Below, in pieces: positions 56,187 to 64,000 of a stretch of 64,000 nt of DNA. Each line of letters starts with the position of its first letter. Position 1 is the stretch's first letter. The translations under genes and the position numbers were made by a program. The DNA comes from Defluviimonas aquaemixtae (lineage in GTDB: Bacteria; Pseudomonadota; Alphaproteobacteria; Rhodobacterales; Rhodobacteraceae): contig NZ_OMOQ01000001.1 of the NCBI RefSeq assembly GCF_900302475.1, forward strand, positions 930,001 through 994,000, read 5' to 3'. The notes beneath the pieces are model-generated. The model did not search any database. It saw only the letters and a program-made list of their open reading frames with translations, and was not told the origin of the DNA.

Positions 56187-56588
56187 TCACGCCGCCTTCA
56201 CCGAGATTTTCTTCGGCTTGGCCTCGGCCGCGCGCGGCAGTTCGAGCCGCAGGACGCCGTTCTTGAAGTCAGCCTTGATCCTTTTCTGGTCGACTTCGTC
56301 TGAAAGCGTGAAGACCCGCAGATAGTCTCCCTCGCGATATTCCTGCGAAAGCCGCCGATAGCCTTCCGGCGCGTGCGGCCTGACGCGGCCCTGGAGCGTC
56401 AGCACCTGGCGCTCGAGCGTCACTTCCACGTCATCGGGCGCCACGCCGGGCATGTCCGCCTTGATGACCGTGACATCGCCCTGAGCGAAAATGTCCACCG
56501 CAGGCGTAAACGCCATGGCGGTGCGGTCAGAATCCTCGCCGCTGCGCGCGATGTTCCGGCCGGCTTGAGTGGTAAGTTCCTGTGCCAT
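56187..56588 (-). CDS. Hsp20 small heat-shock protein (second of three)
   Basis: A 133-residue alpha-crystallin-domain protein. Landmarks are VTVIKADMPGVAPDDVEVTL, GDYLRVFTLSDEVD and FKNGVLRLELPRAAEAKPKK. It has a short Ala/Gly N-terminal arm. AAAGGAGG supports ATG 56588. It sits 36 bases upstream of the third Hsp20 gene. It differs clearly from its two neighbours, so the three are diverged paralogues rather than recent copies. Confidence 0.94.
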   Translation of the reverse strand: MAQELTTQAGRNIARSGEDSDRTAMAFTPAVDIFAQGDVTVIKADMPGVAPDDVEVTLERQVLTLQGRVRPHAPEGYRRLSQEYREGDYLRVFTLSDEVDQKRIKADFKNGVLRLELPRAAEAKPKKISVKAA

Positions 56589-56612
56589 CTTTTCCTCCTT
56601 TCCCATTCTCGA

Positions 56613-57056
56613 TCAGGACGCCCTGATTGTGATGCGCTTCGGCTTGTCCTCTTCCGGCCGCTGCATCTCGACCGTCAGGACGCCACTCTGGAACCGCGCC
56701 TCAATCCGCTCCGGGTCGATGCGGAACGGCAGTTCGACCGAGCGTGTGAACGAACCGACCGGGCGTTCGCGACGGTGCCAGACCATGCCATCGTTAGCCT
56801 CATGATCCGGATAGGTACCCCTGATCGTAAGCGTGGTGTCCTTGACAGTTAGTTCGATATCGCCCTCGGCGAGGCCTGGCAGTTCCGCCGTCATCACGAC
56901 GCTGTCCTGGCCAGCCCAGAAGTTTACCGGCGGATATGTCGCCGGTCGATCGGGCGCGCGGATGCCGTCAAAGAGACGGTTCATTGTGCTCTGCATCCGA
57001 CGCATGTCGGCGAAGGGATCCGCCGGACTGAACGGTGCGAAAACTGTTTCAAGCAT
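56613..57056 (-). CDS. Hsp20 small heat-shock protein (first of three)
   Basis: A 147-residue alpha-crystallin-domain protein. Landmarks are the N-terminal DPFADMRRMQSTMNRLFDGI, then VVMTAELPGLAEGDIELTVK, PVGSFTRSVELPFRID and FQSGVLTVEMQRPEEDKPKR. AAAAGGAGG supports ATG 57056; the frame is open upstream. First gene of the Hsp20 x3 operon, 24 bases before the second. Confidence 0.94.
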   Translation of the reverse strand: MLETVFAPFSPADPFADMRRMQSTMNRLFDGIRAPDRPATYPPVNFWAGQDSVVMTAELPGLAEGDIELTVKDTTLTIRGTYPDHEANDGMVWHRRERPVGSFTRSVELPFRIDPERIEARFQSGVLTVEMQRPEEDKPKRITIRAS

Positions 57057-57235
57057 TGCAGTCCTCCTTTTCCAACTCGACTTTGACCGACTGACTGGGC
57101 CTGGCCGCACGACATGCGAAACCGCGCGCCGTCACAGCCGGGGCAGACAGTCGATATGTTCGGAGAAGCCGGAAAGGCAGGTCTCAGGCCGTGACACTGC
57201 TCGCACTCCCGGGGCGGCGCCTGCGCGAGCGCCAC
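56981..57235 (-). other. Possible small zinc-ribbon frame in the hsp20 leader
   Basis: An 84-codon frame from GTG 57235 that contains CEQC, 16 residues later CPGC, and one more Cys nine residues on, a spacing like a zinc ribbon. It overlaps the first Hsp20 start in another frame. It has no ribosome site and its C-terminal part is a shadow of the Hsp20 gene, so it may be chance. Confidence 0.2.
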
Positions 57236-57317
57236 GAACCGGTCTGGCAGTCAAAGGGACGGGCGCGTTTTGCCACCCATCCTCTCTTCCACTACCCGGG
57301 GACCCGCCTTGGCGTCC

Positions 57318-57356
57318 CCGCAATTTCAGGTGGTGAGCGGTAATTTTCTTGTCAAG
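57318..57356 (-). promoter_or_regulatory. Candidate heat-shock promoter of the Hsp20 operon
   Basis: On the minus strand CTTGACA (57356-57350) is followed, 16 bases on, by CCACCTGAAAT. This partly fits the RpoH pattern CTTGAAA-N-CCCCATNT. The leader to the first Hsp20 start would be about 260 bases long, which is unusual and could carry regulation. Confidence 0.4.
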
Positions 57357-57447
57357 ACCCCTATGGAAAGATGGACAACTGGCGGCAATGCAGGGAACGA
57401 GTCTGCGCGATCAGCCGGTCGACCGCAGGGAAAATGAGCTGCCAAGC

Positions 57448-58881
57448 TCAGTAGTTTGCAGCGTCGTCTCCGTTCAATGCCGACACCCGCCGCAGGTCGG
57501 CCAGCAGTTCCGCCCGGGCTTGTGGTCGGGCTTTGGGCGGAAGACGCAGGACATAGCTCGGATGCCAGGTCAACAGCACCCTCCCGCCATCGCGGGCGGT
57601 CTCGACTCGCCCGCGGCGCGCGCGCATCGGGCTGTCGTCGCTGGTCAACGAATAGGCCGCGGATGCGCCAAGCGCGACCGTCAGGCGCGGCGCGATGAGG
57701 CGGCGTTCGAGGTCTAGCCACCAGCGGCAATGCTCGATCTCGCCCCGGCTCGGGTTCTGATGCAGCCGCCTCTTGCCTCTGGGCTGGAATTTGAAATGCT
57801 TGACCGCGTTTGTCATCCACGCGCGGCCGACCTCCGCCTCTTTCATCACGGTGCGCAGCAATTGCCCAGCCGGGCCGACGAAGGGCCGGCCGGCAAGGTC
57901 TTCCACGTCGCCCGGTTGTTCGCCCACAATCATCAGCGCGGCCTTCGGATCGCCTTCGCCCCAGACCGTCTGCGTCGCCGCCTCGCACAGGCCGCAGCGG
58001 CGGCACTGCGCAGCGGCCCGCCGCGCATCGTCAAGCGTCGCCGGAGCCCCCTCCGGTTCGGGCGTCGTCAGCCGCTCCAGAATACGCTCCGCGCGCGCTG
58101 GCGCCTCCGTTGGCATCGCGGCGCGCATGGCCGCGACCCGCGCCTCGGCACCTGCGAGCATCTCGGGGATCAGGCGGGTCTCGGGCAGGTTCCTCCAGTA
58201 TTTCACAGGCATTTCCGAGCGCATCGCCTTCAGATGCAACCGCGCGGGATTGAAGATATTCGCGAAATAAGTGCCCCAGAGTGCCTCCGATGCGTCCGTG
58301 GGCAGATCGGGGCGCGGCGCGGGTGCGTGAAAGGAAAGCGCGCCGCCTTCGAACCGCGCCACGCCTTGCGGCGTCGCGATCGTCCAGTCCATGTCCGCGA
58401 AACGGCGGGCAAAGAACTGTGTGGCGGCCTCCAGAATGCCGTGATCGGGTTCGAACCACGCGCCGAAACGACGGCGTGCGCCGTCGCCCGACAGTTCGCG
58501 GAACCGGACGAAGGCGTGCATCTTGTGAATGTCCCGGCGCACCGTTTTCGCCAGCATCTCCAGGCGCCGAGACAGCGGATCGGCGGGATTGGCCAGCGCG
58601 CCGCGATCGCCCTGATGGCGGTACAAAGCTTCGTACAACAGCGCAGGCGCAGCCGCGTTGGAGTGGCAAAGCACTGTATCGGCAAGTTTGGGAAAGGCCG
58701 ATGGGGCGTTGACCGTCGTCAACCCTTCGGTGCGGGGCGGTGGGTCTGCTTCGAACAGATCGCCGCCCTCACCACGGTCCCACCAGATACGGTCCGGCGC
58801 GACAGCATGGCTGACCAGCTGACGCGCAGCATCGCGCCATACCGGGGCAAACCCAAGCATCGGAAGGGTGACGCGATACAT
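57448..58881 (-). CDS. udgX: UdgX-type uracil-DNA glycosylase fused to DUF4130
   Basis: A 477-residue DNA-repair protein. The N-terminal half matches the DUF4130 domain that accompanies UdgX (KTVRRDIHKMHAFVRFREL, TYFANIFNPARLHLKAMRSE). The C-terminal half is a family-4-like UDG with Fe-S cysteines (AQCRRCGLCE), the water-activating-site loop GEQPGDVED, and HPSYVLRL. The diagnostic KRRLH loop is present; its His374 is the residue that in UdgX makes a covalent bond to the abasic sugar after uracil excision. It is preceded, with one shared base, by the radical-SAM gene, and both lie behind a LexA box. Confidence 0.93.
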   Translation of the reverse strand: MYRVTLPMLGFAPVWRDAARQLVSHAVAPDRIWWDRGEGGDLFEADPPPRTEGLTTVNAPSAFPKLADTVLCHSNAAAPALLYEALYRHQGDRGALANPADPLSRRLEMLAKTVRRDIHKMHAFVRFRELSGDGARRRFGAWFEPDHGILEAATQFFARRFADMDWTIATPQGVARFEGGALSFHAPAPRPDLPTDASEALWGTYFANIFNPARLHLKAMRSEMPVKYWRNLPETRLIPEMLAGAEARVAAMRAAMPTEAPARAERILERLTTPEPEGAPATLDDARRAAAQCRRCGLCEAATQTVWGEGDPKAALMIVGEQPGDVEDLAGRPFVGPAGQLLRTVMKEAEVGRAWMTNAVKHFKFQPRGKRRLHQNPSRGEIEHCRWWLDLERRLIAPRLTVALGASAAYSLTSDDSPMRARRGRVETARDGGRVLLTWHPSYVLRLPPKARPQARAELLADLRRVSALNGDDAANY

Positions 58882-60110
58882 CAGAACAGGCTGAGTTGTT
58901 GCGGCGCGGCGGCGAACCGGGCGCGCAGGTCATCGCTGTCGGTCAGTGCGCCGGGCGACCAGTCAGGGAGGCGCACGAAGGGCTTCGCCTTGTTCATCAA
59001 CGCGCCAATCCGGATCAAATCGGCATAGCGCACCGGCCCGGACCGACGCGCAGCAAGGATACGGTCGACCGAACGCGTCCCGAAACCCGGCACCCGCAGC
59101 AGCATGGCGCGGCTGGCGCGATTCACATCGACCGGAAACTGTCCGCGATTGGCCAACGCCCAGGCCAGCTTCGGATCGACAGCCAGATCGAGGTTGCCTG
59201 TTGGCGCGACGCTGGCAATCTCGCCCACCTCGAAGCCGTAGAACCGCATGAGCCAGTCTGCCTGGTAGAGCCGATGTTCCCGCATCAGCGGCGGCTCGAT
59301 CAGTGGCAGCGCGGCCGAGGCGTCCGGAATGGGCGAGAAGGCGGAGTAATAGACCCTCTTGAGATCATAGCTGCTGTAGAGGCGCGAGGCGGCCGAAAGT
59401 ATGTCCCGGTCGCTGGCGGCGTCTGCGCCAACGATCATCTGCGTGGACTGACCCGCCGGTGCGAAGCGTGCGGGCCTCTTCCCGGTATAGCTGCGCTCGC
59501 GGCTGCCCTCGCGCTTCAGCCTAACGCCCGCCATGGCCGCCCGGATCGTCTCCGGCCTCTTCTGCGGGGCCAAACGGCGCGTGCTGGCATCTTGCGGCAG
59601 CTCGATGTTCACCGAAAGCCGGTCGGCGTGTAGGCCTGCCTCGTCGATCAGTTGCTGGCTGGCCTCGGGGATGGTCTTAAGGTGAATATAGCCCTTGAAG
59701 CCGTGATCCTGCCTGAGCATCCGCGCTATGCGAACCATGTCGACCATCGTGTCGTCGGGGCTGCGGATGATGCCGGAACTTAGGAACAGGCCTTCGATAT
59801 AGTTCCTGCGATAGAATTCCAGAGTCAGGGAGACGACCTCCTCGGGGGTGAAGCGCGCGCGTTCGACCCTGCTGCTCACCCGGTTGATGCAATAGGCGCA
59901 ATCGTAGATGCAGAAGTTCGTCATCAGGATCTTCAGCAGGCTGACGCAGCGCCCGTCCGGCGTATAGGCGTGGCAAATGCCGCTGCCGCCTGCGCTGCCA
60001 ATTCCGCCCTTGCGCGAGTCGCGCCGCGTGGTGCCGGACGAGGCGCAGGACGCATCATACTTCGCCGCATCCGCCAGGATGGCCAGTTTTTCCTCAAGTG
60101 TGCGCTTCAT
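58881..60110 (-). CDS. Radical SAM protein associated with DNA repair (UdgX partner)
   Basis: A 409-residue radical-SAM protein of the putative DNA modification/repair group (TIGR03916 type). The N-terminal KLAILADAAKYDASCASSGT is characteristic. The [4Fe-4S] motif is CIYDCAYC, with Cys67, Cys71 and Cys74. A helix-hairpin-helix (VNRASRAMLLRVPGFGTRSV) follows near the C-terminus and should bind DNA. Its chemistry is unknown. ATG 60110 lies two bases behind a perfect LexA box, and the ribosome site is poor. It is cotranscribed with udgX. Confidence 0.92.
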   Translation of the reverse strand: MKRTLEEKLAILADAAKYDASCASSGTTRRDSRKGGIGSAGGSGICHAYTPDGRCVSLLKILMTNFCIYDCAYCINRVSSRVERARFTPEEVVSLTLEFYRRNYIEGLFLSSGIIRSPDDTMVDMVRIARMLRQDHGFKGYIHLKTIPEASQQLIDEAGLHADRLSVNIELPQDASTRRLAPQKRPETIRAAMAGVRLKREGSRERSYTGKRPARFAPAGQSTQMIVGADAASDRDILSAASRLYSSYDLKRVYYSAFSPIPDASAALPLIEPPLMREHRLYQADWLMRFYGFEVGEIASVAPTGNLDLAVDPKLAWALANRGQFPVDVNRASRAMLLRVPGFGTRSVDRILAARRSGPVRYADLIRIGALMNKAKPFVRLPDWSPGALTDSDDLRARFAAAPQQLSLF

Positions 60111-60111
60111 G

Positions 60112-60126
60112 GAACAAAAGTAGAAC
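60112..60126 (-). promoter_or_regulatory. LexA (SOS) box of the radical-SAM/udgX operon
   Basis: On the minus strand the sequence is GTTC-TACTTTT-GTTC, a perfect match to the alphaproteobacterial LexA consensus GTTC-N7-GTTC. It abuts the radical-SAM start codon, so bound LexA would block transcription at or just past the start site. It predicts DNA-damage induction of the repair pair. Confidence 0.85.
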
Positions 60127-60239
60127 ACATGGACACGATGTTCAATGTTCGACCCTTCGTCCCGGCGCGCTCATGCCTTGCGCGGCATGGGTAGAACTGT
60201 GCAGAGTGGCGCAATTCCGCTGAGTGAAGGGAGCGTGTC

Positions 60240-61886
60240 ATGGCATCGATCCCGCGCCGGATCGCGATCGTCGGTTTCGGGCCGCGTGGCCTCGGCGCGC
60301 TGGAGGCATTGGCGCGCCGATCCGATGCGGAGGGTGGGGCCTTGGCGGTGGAGCTCTTCGACCCGACCGATTGGCCGGCGGCTGGCCCCAATTTCAGCCC
60401 GGACGAAACGCCTGTCTGCCTGCTGAACCTGCCGTTGCGAAGCATAGGCCTCCCGCCACCTCCGATAGGCGGTGGTCCGGAGGATAGCTTTGCCGCGTGG
60501 CTGGGCGATGCCGGCCGCGATGATGAGGCGTTTCTGCCGCGGGCGCGGCTCGGCACTTATCTGCACGCGCGGTTCAATGCGCTGCTATCTCGGCTGCCCG
60601 GACATATCTCCGTCGTACTGCACCCCGCACGGGTGATGGCGGCTGAACGCGATCCGCAGGGTTGGCGGCTAAAGACTCAGGGTGGGAACCATGGGCCCTA
60701 CGACCATGTCCTTCTGTCGCTCGGGCAGCCCGAAACTGCCGATGACGAACAGATGGCACGCTGGCGCGCCCATGCCGGGCGACATGCGCTGCCGCTCATA
60801 TCGGCCTATCCGGGGTCGGCGCTCGTGAAGGCAGCCGAGGGCTGGGCTGGGCGAACTGTCGGCATTCGCGGAATGGCGCTTTCGGCGCTCGATGTGATCA
60901 GGATGCTGACGCTGGGTTCGGGCGGCCGGTTCGAGGACGGACGCTACGTCGCCTCAGGGCGCGAACCGGCGCGGATCGTGCCGTTTTCGCTCGATGGTCA
61001 GGCACCCGCGCCGAAACCGGCAAGCGCCGCGCTGGATACCCGGTTCGACCCTTTGCTGGCGGAGGACGCCGCCTTTGCGGACGCCCTGCGCGTCGCGCTA
61101 ACCGGACCGGCGGATGCCGCGCTGGCCCCGCTCTACGACGTACTCGAGACCGCAGCACTTCGCATCCTTCGCGCGACAGGCGGGCCCTCGCAGCGGTCAG
61201 CGGTGAACGAATGGCTGAAGATGGAAGCCGAAGCTCCCGGCAGTCAGGAACTCCGCACGACACGGGACGCGCTGCGCGCCAACATCGCGCAGGCCGAGGG
61301 GGCCGAGCCGCCCTCAATCGGCTACGTGATCGGCCAGCTGTGGCGCAAATGGCAGCCGCCATTGCGTCGCATCTACGACGAAACGGCGGTTGCCGCCGGG
61401 ACGGCCAGGGCCGTCGTGAGCTTTGACGACGGCCTGAAGCGCTATTCTTACGGTGCGCCGGTCGATACGGCGCGCCTGTTGCTCGCGCTGATCGAATCGG
61501 GGCTGGTCGACCCGCGCGCCGCGGAGGATCCCGACATCGCGCTCGCCCTCGAAGGCTGGAAGCTGCAATCGGGCGGCCGTGCCGTGACCGTCAGCGTGAT
61601 GATCGACAGCGTTCTACCCCAACCTGCGCTGGAGCGTGTGACGGAACCACTGATTGTTGAGCTGCAACAGCAATCGAAACTGGAGGCTCTGGGTGACGAT
61701 CTGGGCGCGCAATGTTTGCCCGACGCTTTGCTGCTTGGGGCAGATGATGCACCGGTGGCGGGCCTGGCGCTGGCCGGGCGGTTGGCGAACGGCAGCACCA
61801 TCGCCAGCGACTCGATCCATGACTGTTTCGGCAGCATCTGCGACCGCTGGGCGAAAACCGTATTTGCTTCTCGATCTAACCACTGA
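60240..61886 (+). CDS. FAD/NAD(P)-binding protein (PF13454 type)
   Basis: A 548-residue flavoprotein. The N-terminal Rossmann motif is IAIVGFGPRGLGALEALA, followed by VELFDPTDWPAAGPNFSPDE and LLNLPLRSIG, typical of the FAD-NAD(P)-binding family of HtpX-unrelated oxidoreductase-like proteins. A second GxG-type strand lies near AGRTVGIRGMALSALDVIRM. The substrate is unknown. It is divergent from the LexA-controlled pair, with about 110 bases between the starts, so the SOS box could also affect it. Confidence 0.85.
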   Translation: MASIPRRIAIVGFGPRGLGALEALARRSDAEGGALAVELFDPTDWPAAGPNFSPDETPVCLLNLPLRSIGLPPPPIGGGPEDSFAAWLGDAGRDDEAFLPRARLGTYLHARFNALLSRLPGHISVVLHPARVMAAERDPQGWRLKTQGGNHGPYDHVLLSLGQPETADDEQMARWRAHAGRHALPLISAYPGSALVKAAEGWAGRTVGIRGMALSALDVIRMLTLGSGGRFEDGRYVASGREPARIVPFSLDGQAPAPKPASAALDTRFDPLLAEDAAFADALRVALTGPADAALAPLYDVLETAALRILRATGGPSQRSAVNEWLKMEAEAPGSQELRTTRDALRANIAQAEGAEPPSIGYVIGQLWRKWQPPLRRIYDETAVAAGTARAVVSFDDGLKRYSYGAPVDTARLLLALIESGLVDPRAAEDPDIALALEGWKLQSGGRAVTVSVMIDSVLPQPALERVTEPLIVELQQQSKLEALGDDLGAQCLPDALLLGADDAPVAGLALAGRLANGSTIASDSIHDCFGSICDRWAKTVFASRSNH

Positions 61887-62399
61887 CCTTCAACCGGATA
61901 AATGCTGCGCCGTCGAAGATCGTCCGAAATGCGGAGACTGCGCCCATCAATTGACAGGCCGGAGCAAATCTCTATTCGGTCGCTCCTTCCGGGCGGCAAG
62001 GACCCATCGAAGCGCATCCCTCTACTTTTGAAGCTTCAGGCAGATTGGGGCCCAATCGAACCTCGGATGCGGCGCGGCAATTACCCAATCTCGGTTTGTC
62101 GGAGCGGCAAAGACGCTCCAAGATACGCATTTGCCGCTTTGCTCGTCGCTGCCGTGCGGCTTCTCCACAACGGCCAGGGAGTTGCGCTCGCGAGGGGTTC
62201 AAGCACATCCAGAATGACAGAAGCGGCTCTTGTTCTAAGGTGCTTGAAGGCCAGGTTGCAACGCCGTCGCCTGACTGTTTCGCGTCCGCAGCTAAAGTCC
62301 GCTTCCCGCCGACCCTTCGGAGTGAGCCGGCCACGGTCTGGCTGCCGGGCGAATGTCGGCTACGGCTGAGGGCATCAGCCGCTTTCGCACTTGCGGCGA
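61887..62399. other. Gap with scrambled noncoding sequence
   Basis: About 510 bases between the FAD protein and the transposase remnant. Short frames on both strands are not recognisable. GCGAATGTCGGCT near 62349 resembles the repeat family of the 44-54 kb region. Confidence 0.4.
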
Positions 62400-62575
62400 A
62401 TGACGGCTGTGAGACTGCGGATGCGATCGAAAGAGCTGGCCGAGAGCCGGTTGCGTTCTGGCTACCGACGCATCCACCTCCTATTGAGGCTGGAGGTCTG
62501 GATGGTGAGCGCCGAGCGCGAAAACGCGTCTATCGGCTATGGGTCGAGGAAGGCTTGCCAAAGCCGACCATCGCG
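62400..62575 (+). pseudogene. IS3-family transposase (OrfB) remnant, frameshifted
   Basis: The frame from 62400 reads LRMRSKELAESRLRSGYRRI and HLLLR..VWMV, which matches the IS3-family OrfB stretch R-x-R-Y-G-Y-R-R-(I/V)-H-x-L-L-R-x-E-G-W. The next conserved block, KRVYRLWVEEGL, is found in another frame from about 62515, so a frameshift separates the two. Both ends of the gene and the inverted repeats are missing. Confidence 0.72.
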
Positions 62576-62693
62576 GATCAGCGCGTTGGTGGGCCTATGA
62601 CCTTGCTCATAGTGCGGGTGATGGAAAGCTTCCCCGGTACTCCGGCAGCACGGCGTGCTATTTTAAGATTCTTCCAGATTAGGGGGCGTGGCG

Positions 62694-64000
62694 ATGGCAC
62701 AAGTTCTAAAAGATTGCGATCTGATTATGAAAGGCGGGGTAACCTCGGGCGTCGTCTATCCGGAGGTAATTGCCACGATTGGTGCGACCCATCGGCTGCA
62801 TGGCGTTGGAGGTACGTCGGCGGGAGCCATCGCGGCGGCATTTGCCGCGGCAGCCGAATACCGTCGGCAGGAGCGCGAGGAGTGGCAGGGGTTTGATCGG
62901 GTGAAGGCCAGTGCGGCTTTCCTCGGGGAAAATACCGCCACGCTGTTCCAGCCCTCGCCTGATCTTTCTCGCTTGTTTTCGTTCCTGGTCGCATTGAACG
63001 CCAGCCTTCCGAAGAACCGCTACCTCAGGAGTGTTTGGGCAGTTGGCAAGGCTTACTGGCCCTTCTCACTGGGCGGCGCAGCTTTGGCGATCATCGCGGT
63101 GTTGCTCATGGGCTGGGCTGGCTGGCACGCTTCTCCACTCGTGCTGATTGTTGTGCTGATCACCGCGTTCTTGGCTGCTGCTGGAGCGGCGGCGCGCGAC
63201 GTGACGGTGCGCCTCCCGAAGGCTGATTGGGGCATCTGCCCGGGCGTTCGGCAATCCGGCCATGAGCAGCCCTCCTTCGGGGAATGGATCGCCGACGAAA
63301 TCCACGAGATCGCCGGGCGTCTTGCTCACGACCCGCCCTTGACAGTGCAAGACATCGAGAGGCACGGGATCCGCATCGGGGCGATGACGACAGACATCAC
63401 CTCACGCCGGCCCTATGAACTGCCTCTGTTCACTGACGAGCACTATTTCAGCCCCTCGGAGTTCCGCCGGATCATGCCCGAAGGGATCGTCGACTTCATG
63501 GTGGCGAGCAGCAACGAGTATTCGGGCGGCGCGGGCCGCGCGCCCACCGACTTGCGCAAGCTGCCAGAGCGCGGGCAGTTCCCGGTGTTCCTGATCGCGC
63601 GGATGAGCCTGAGCTTTCCTGGTCTCATCGCCTCGGTGCCGCTCTATCGGCTGGAGCCGGGGGCAGAAGGAAGCGGGGGGCGCATGGTGCGCTGCCTGTT
63701 CACCGATGGCGGCCTGTCCTCCAATTTCCCAATCCACTTCTTCGACAGCATCCTGCCAAGCCGCCCGACATTCGGCATTGCGCTGGGCGAAGCCGCGGAA
63801 GACGCGGGGGACGAAGCTTCCGCGCGCATCCGTATCGCCAAAGATGACCGGAGCGATCTGGCGCTGCCCTCCGAGCCTCTCGATGGGCTGGCCAAGTTCG
63901 GCTGGGCGCTCTTGGGGACTGCAAAGGACTGGCAGGACACGCTGCAGGCCCGCTTGCCCGGCTACCGGGAACGCAATGTGCACATCCTGCTGAAACCCAA
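62694..64000 (+). CDS. Patatin-like phospholipase with internal membrane segments (C-terminus off window)
   Basis: At least 435 residues; the frame is open at the end of the window. The patatin elements are the oxyanion loop IMKGGVTSGVVYPE, the nucleophile Ser42 in GGTSAGAI, and the catalytic Asp338 in FTDGGLSSNFP. Between them (residues ~125-165) two hydrophobic segments (GGAALAIIAVLLMGWAGW and LVLIVVLITAFLAAAGAA) should anchor the enzyme in the membrane. AGGGGG lies before ATG 62694; GTG 62688 is an alternative. It follows a transposase remnant, so it may be acquired cargo. Confidence 0.88.
   Translation, partial: MAQVLKDCDLIMKGGVTSGVVYPEVIATIGATHRLHGVGGTSAGAIAAAFAAAAEYRRQEREEWQGFDRVKASAAFLGENTATLFQPSPDLSRLFSFLVALNASLPKNRYLRSVWAVGKAYWPFSLGGAALAIIAVLLMGWAGWHASPLVLIVVLITAFLAAAGAAARDVTVRLPKADWGICPGVRQSGHEQPSFGEWIADEIHEIAGRLAHDPPLTVQDIERHGIRIGAMTTDITSRRPYELPLFTDEHYFSPSEFRRIMPEGIVDFMVASSNEYSGGAGRAPTDLRKLPERGQFPVFLIARMSLSFPGLIASVPLYRLEPGAEGSGGRMVRCLFTDGGLSSNFPIHFFDSILPSRPTFGIALGEAAEDAGDEASARIRIAKDDRSDLALPSEPLDGLAKFGWALLGTAKDWQDTLQARLPGYRERNVHILLKP

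Noticed and set aside
57057..57320. ROSE-type RNA thermometer in the Hsp20 leader
   Set aside because: The AAAAGGAGGA ribosome site has no obvious pyrimidine partner of the ROSE type close upstream; folding is needed before any claim.

Overview
The window is GC-rich chromosomal DNA from an alphaproteobacterium, most likely a Rhodobacterales (Paracoccaceae/Rhodobacteraceae) member. The evidence is the C4-pathway ALA synthase hemA with an FnrL-type box, a GapR/DUF2312 protein, the LuxI/LuxR pair, the RodZ-like/ispG order, Hint/RTX secreted proteins and the alpha-type LexA box (GTTC-N7-GTTC). The genus cannot be fixed from the sequence alone. Five tRNA genes are present: Val-CAC, Val-TAC, two identical Asp-GTC and Thr-TGT.

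Layout, left half. 1-6.7 kb, mostly minus strand: a truncated covalent-flavin oxidase, a cytochrome P450, a DMT permease, tpiA, a TfoX-domain protein overlapping an A-type Fe-S carrier, a DUF3307/SatD pair with an unusual AT-rich repeat-bearing control region, and sufT. 6.9-15 kb: tgt, a quorum-sensing locus (a ligand-domain-only LuxR relative divergent from LuxR and LuxI), lon, an HU protein with a histone H1-like tail and a lipoprotein. 15.2-17.2 kb: a tRNA cluster. 17-27 kb: a hydrolase/M20 peptidase pair, hemA, a RodZ-like gene, ispG, an ABC-F ATPase, an alpha-methylacyl-CoA racemase and a fasciclin protein. 28-40.9 kb: a symporter-histidine kinase fusion with a small membrane partner, an orphan FliN-like protein, a TauD-like dioxygenase, an FNR-boxed DksA-type gene, a fadJ-like gene, GapR, an SDR and an iron-type ABC permease.

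Right half. From tRNA-Thr (40.9 kb) to about 55.6 kb the DNA is mosaic. Genes are separated by many 300-700 bp gaps holding gene fragments and a degenerate short repeat family. The cargo includes an RTX/Hint protein with a fresh 375-bp internal duplication, an AraC-NmrA-DUF4345-DUF1772 cluster, and an HD/LuxR regulator grouped with a cytosolic AmiC-like sensor. 55.4-57.4 kb is a three-gene Hsp20 operon ending in a broken Deg protease. 57.4-60.1 kb is a UdgX/radical-SAM DNA-repair pair with a perfect LexA box, divergent from an FAD protein. The window ends with an IS3-type transposase remnant and a membrane-anchored patatin-like lipase that runs off the end.

The observations I rate highest are: the HD-LuxR plus signal-less AmiC-like sensor cassette; the LuxR ligand domain without DNA-binding domain beside luxR/luxI; the two-copy ~210-bp palindromic intergenic element; the alternating CAAG/CTTG array in front of satD; and the Hsp20 x3 plus truncated Deg operon.
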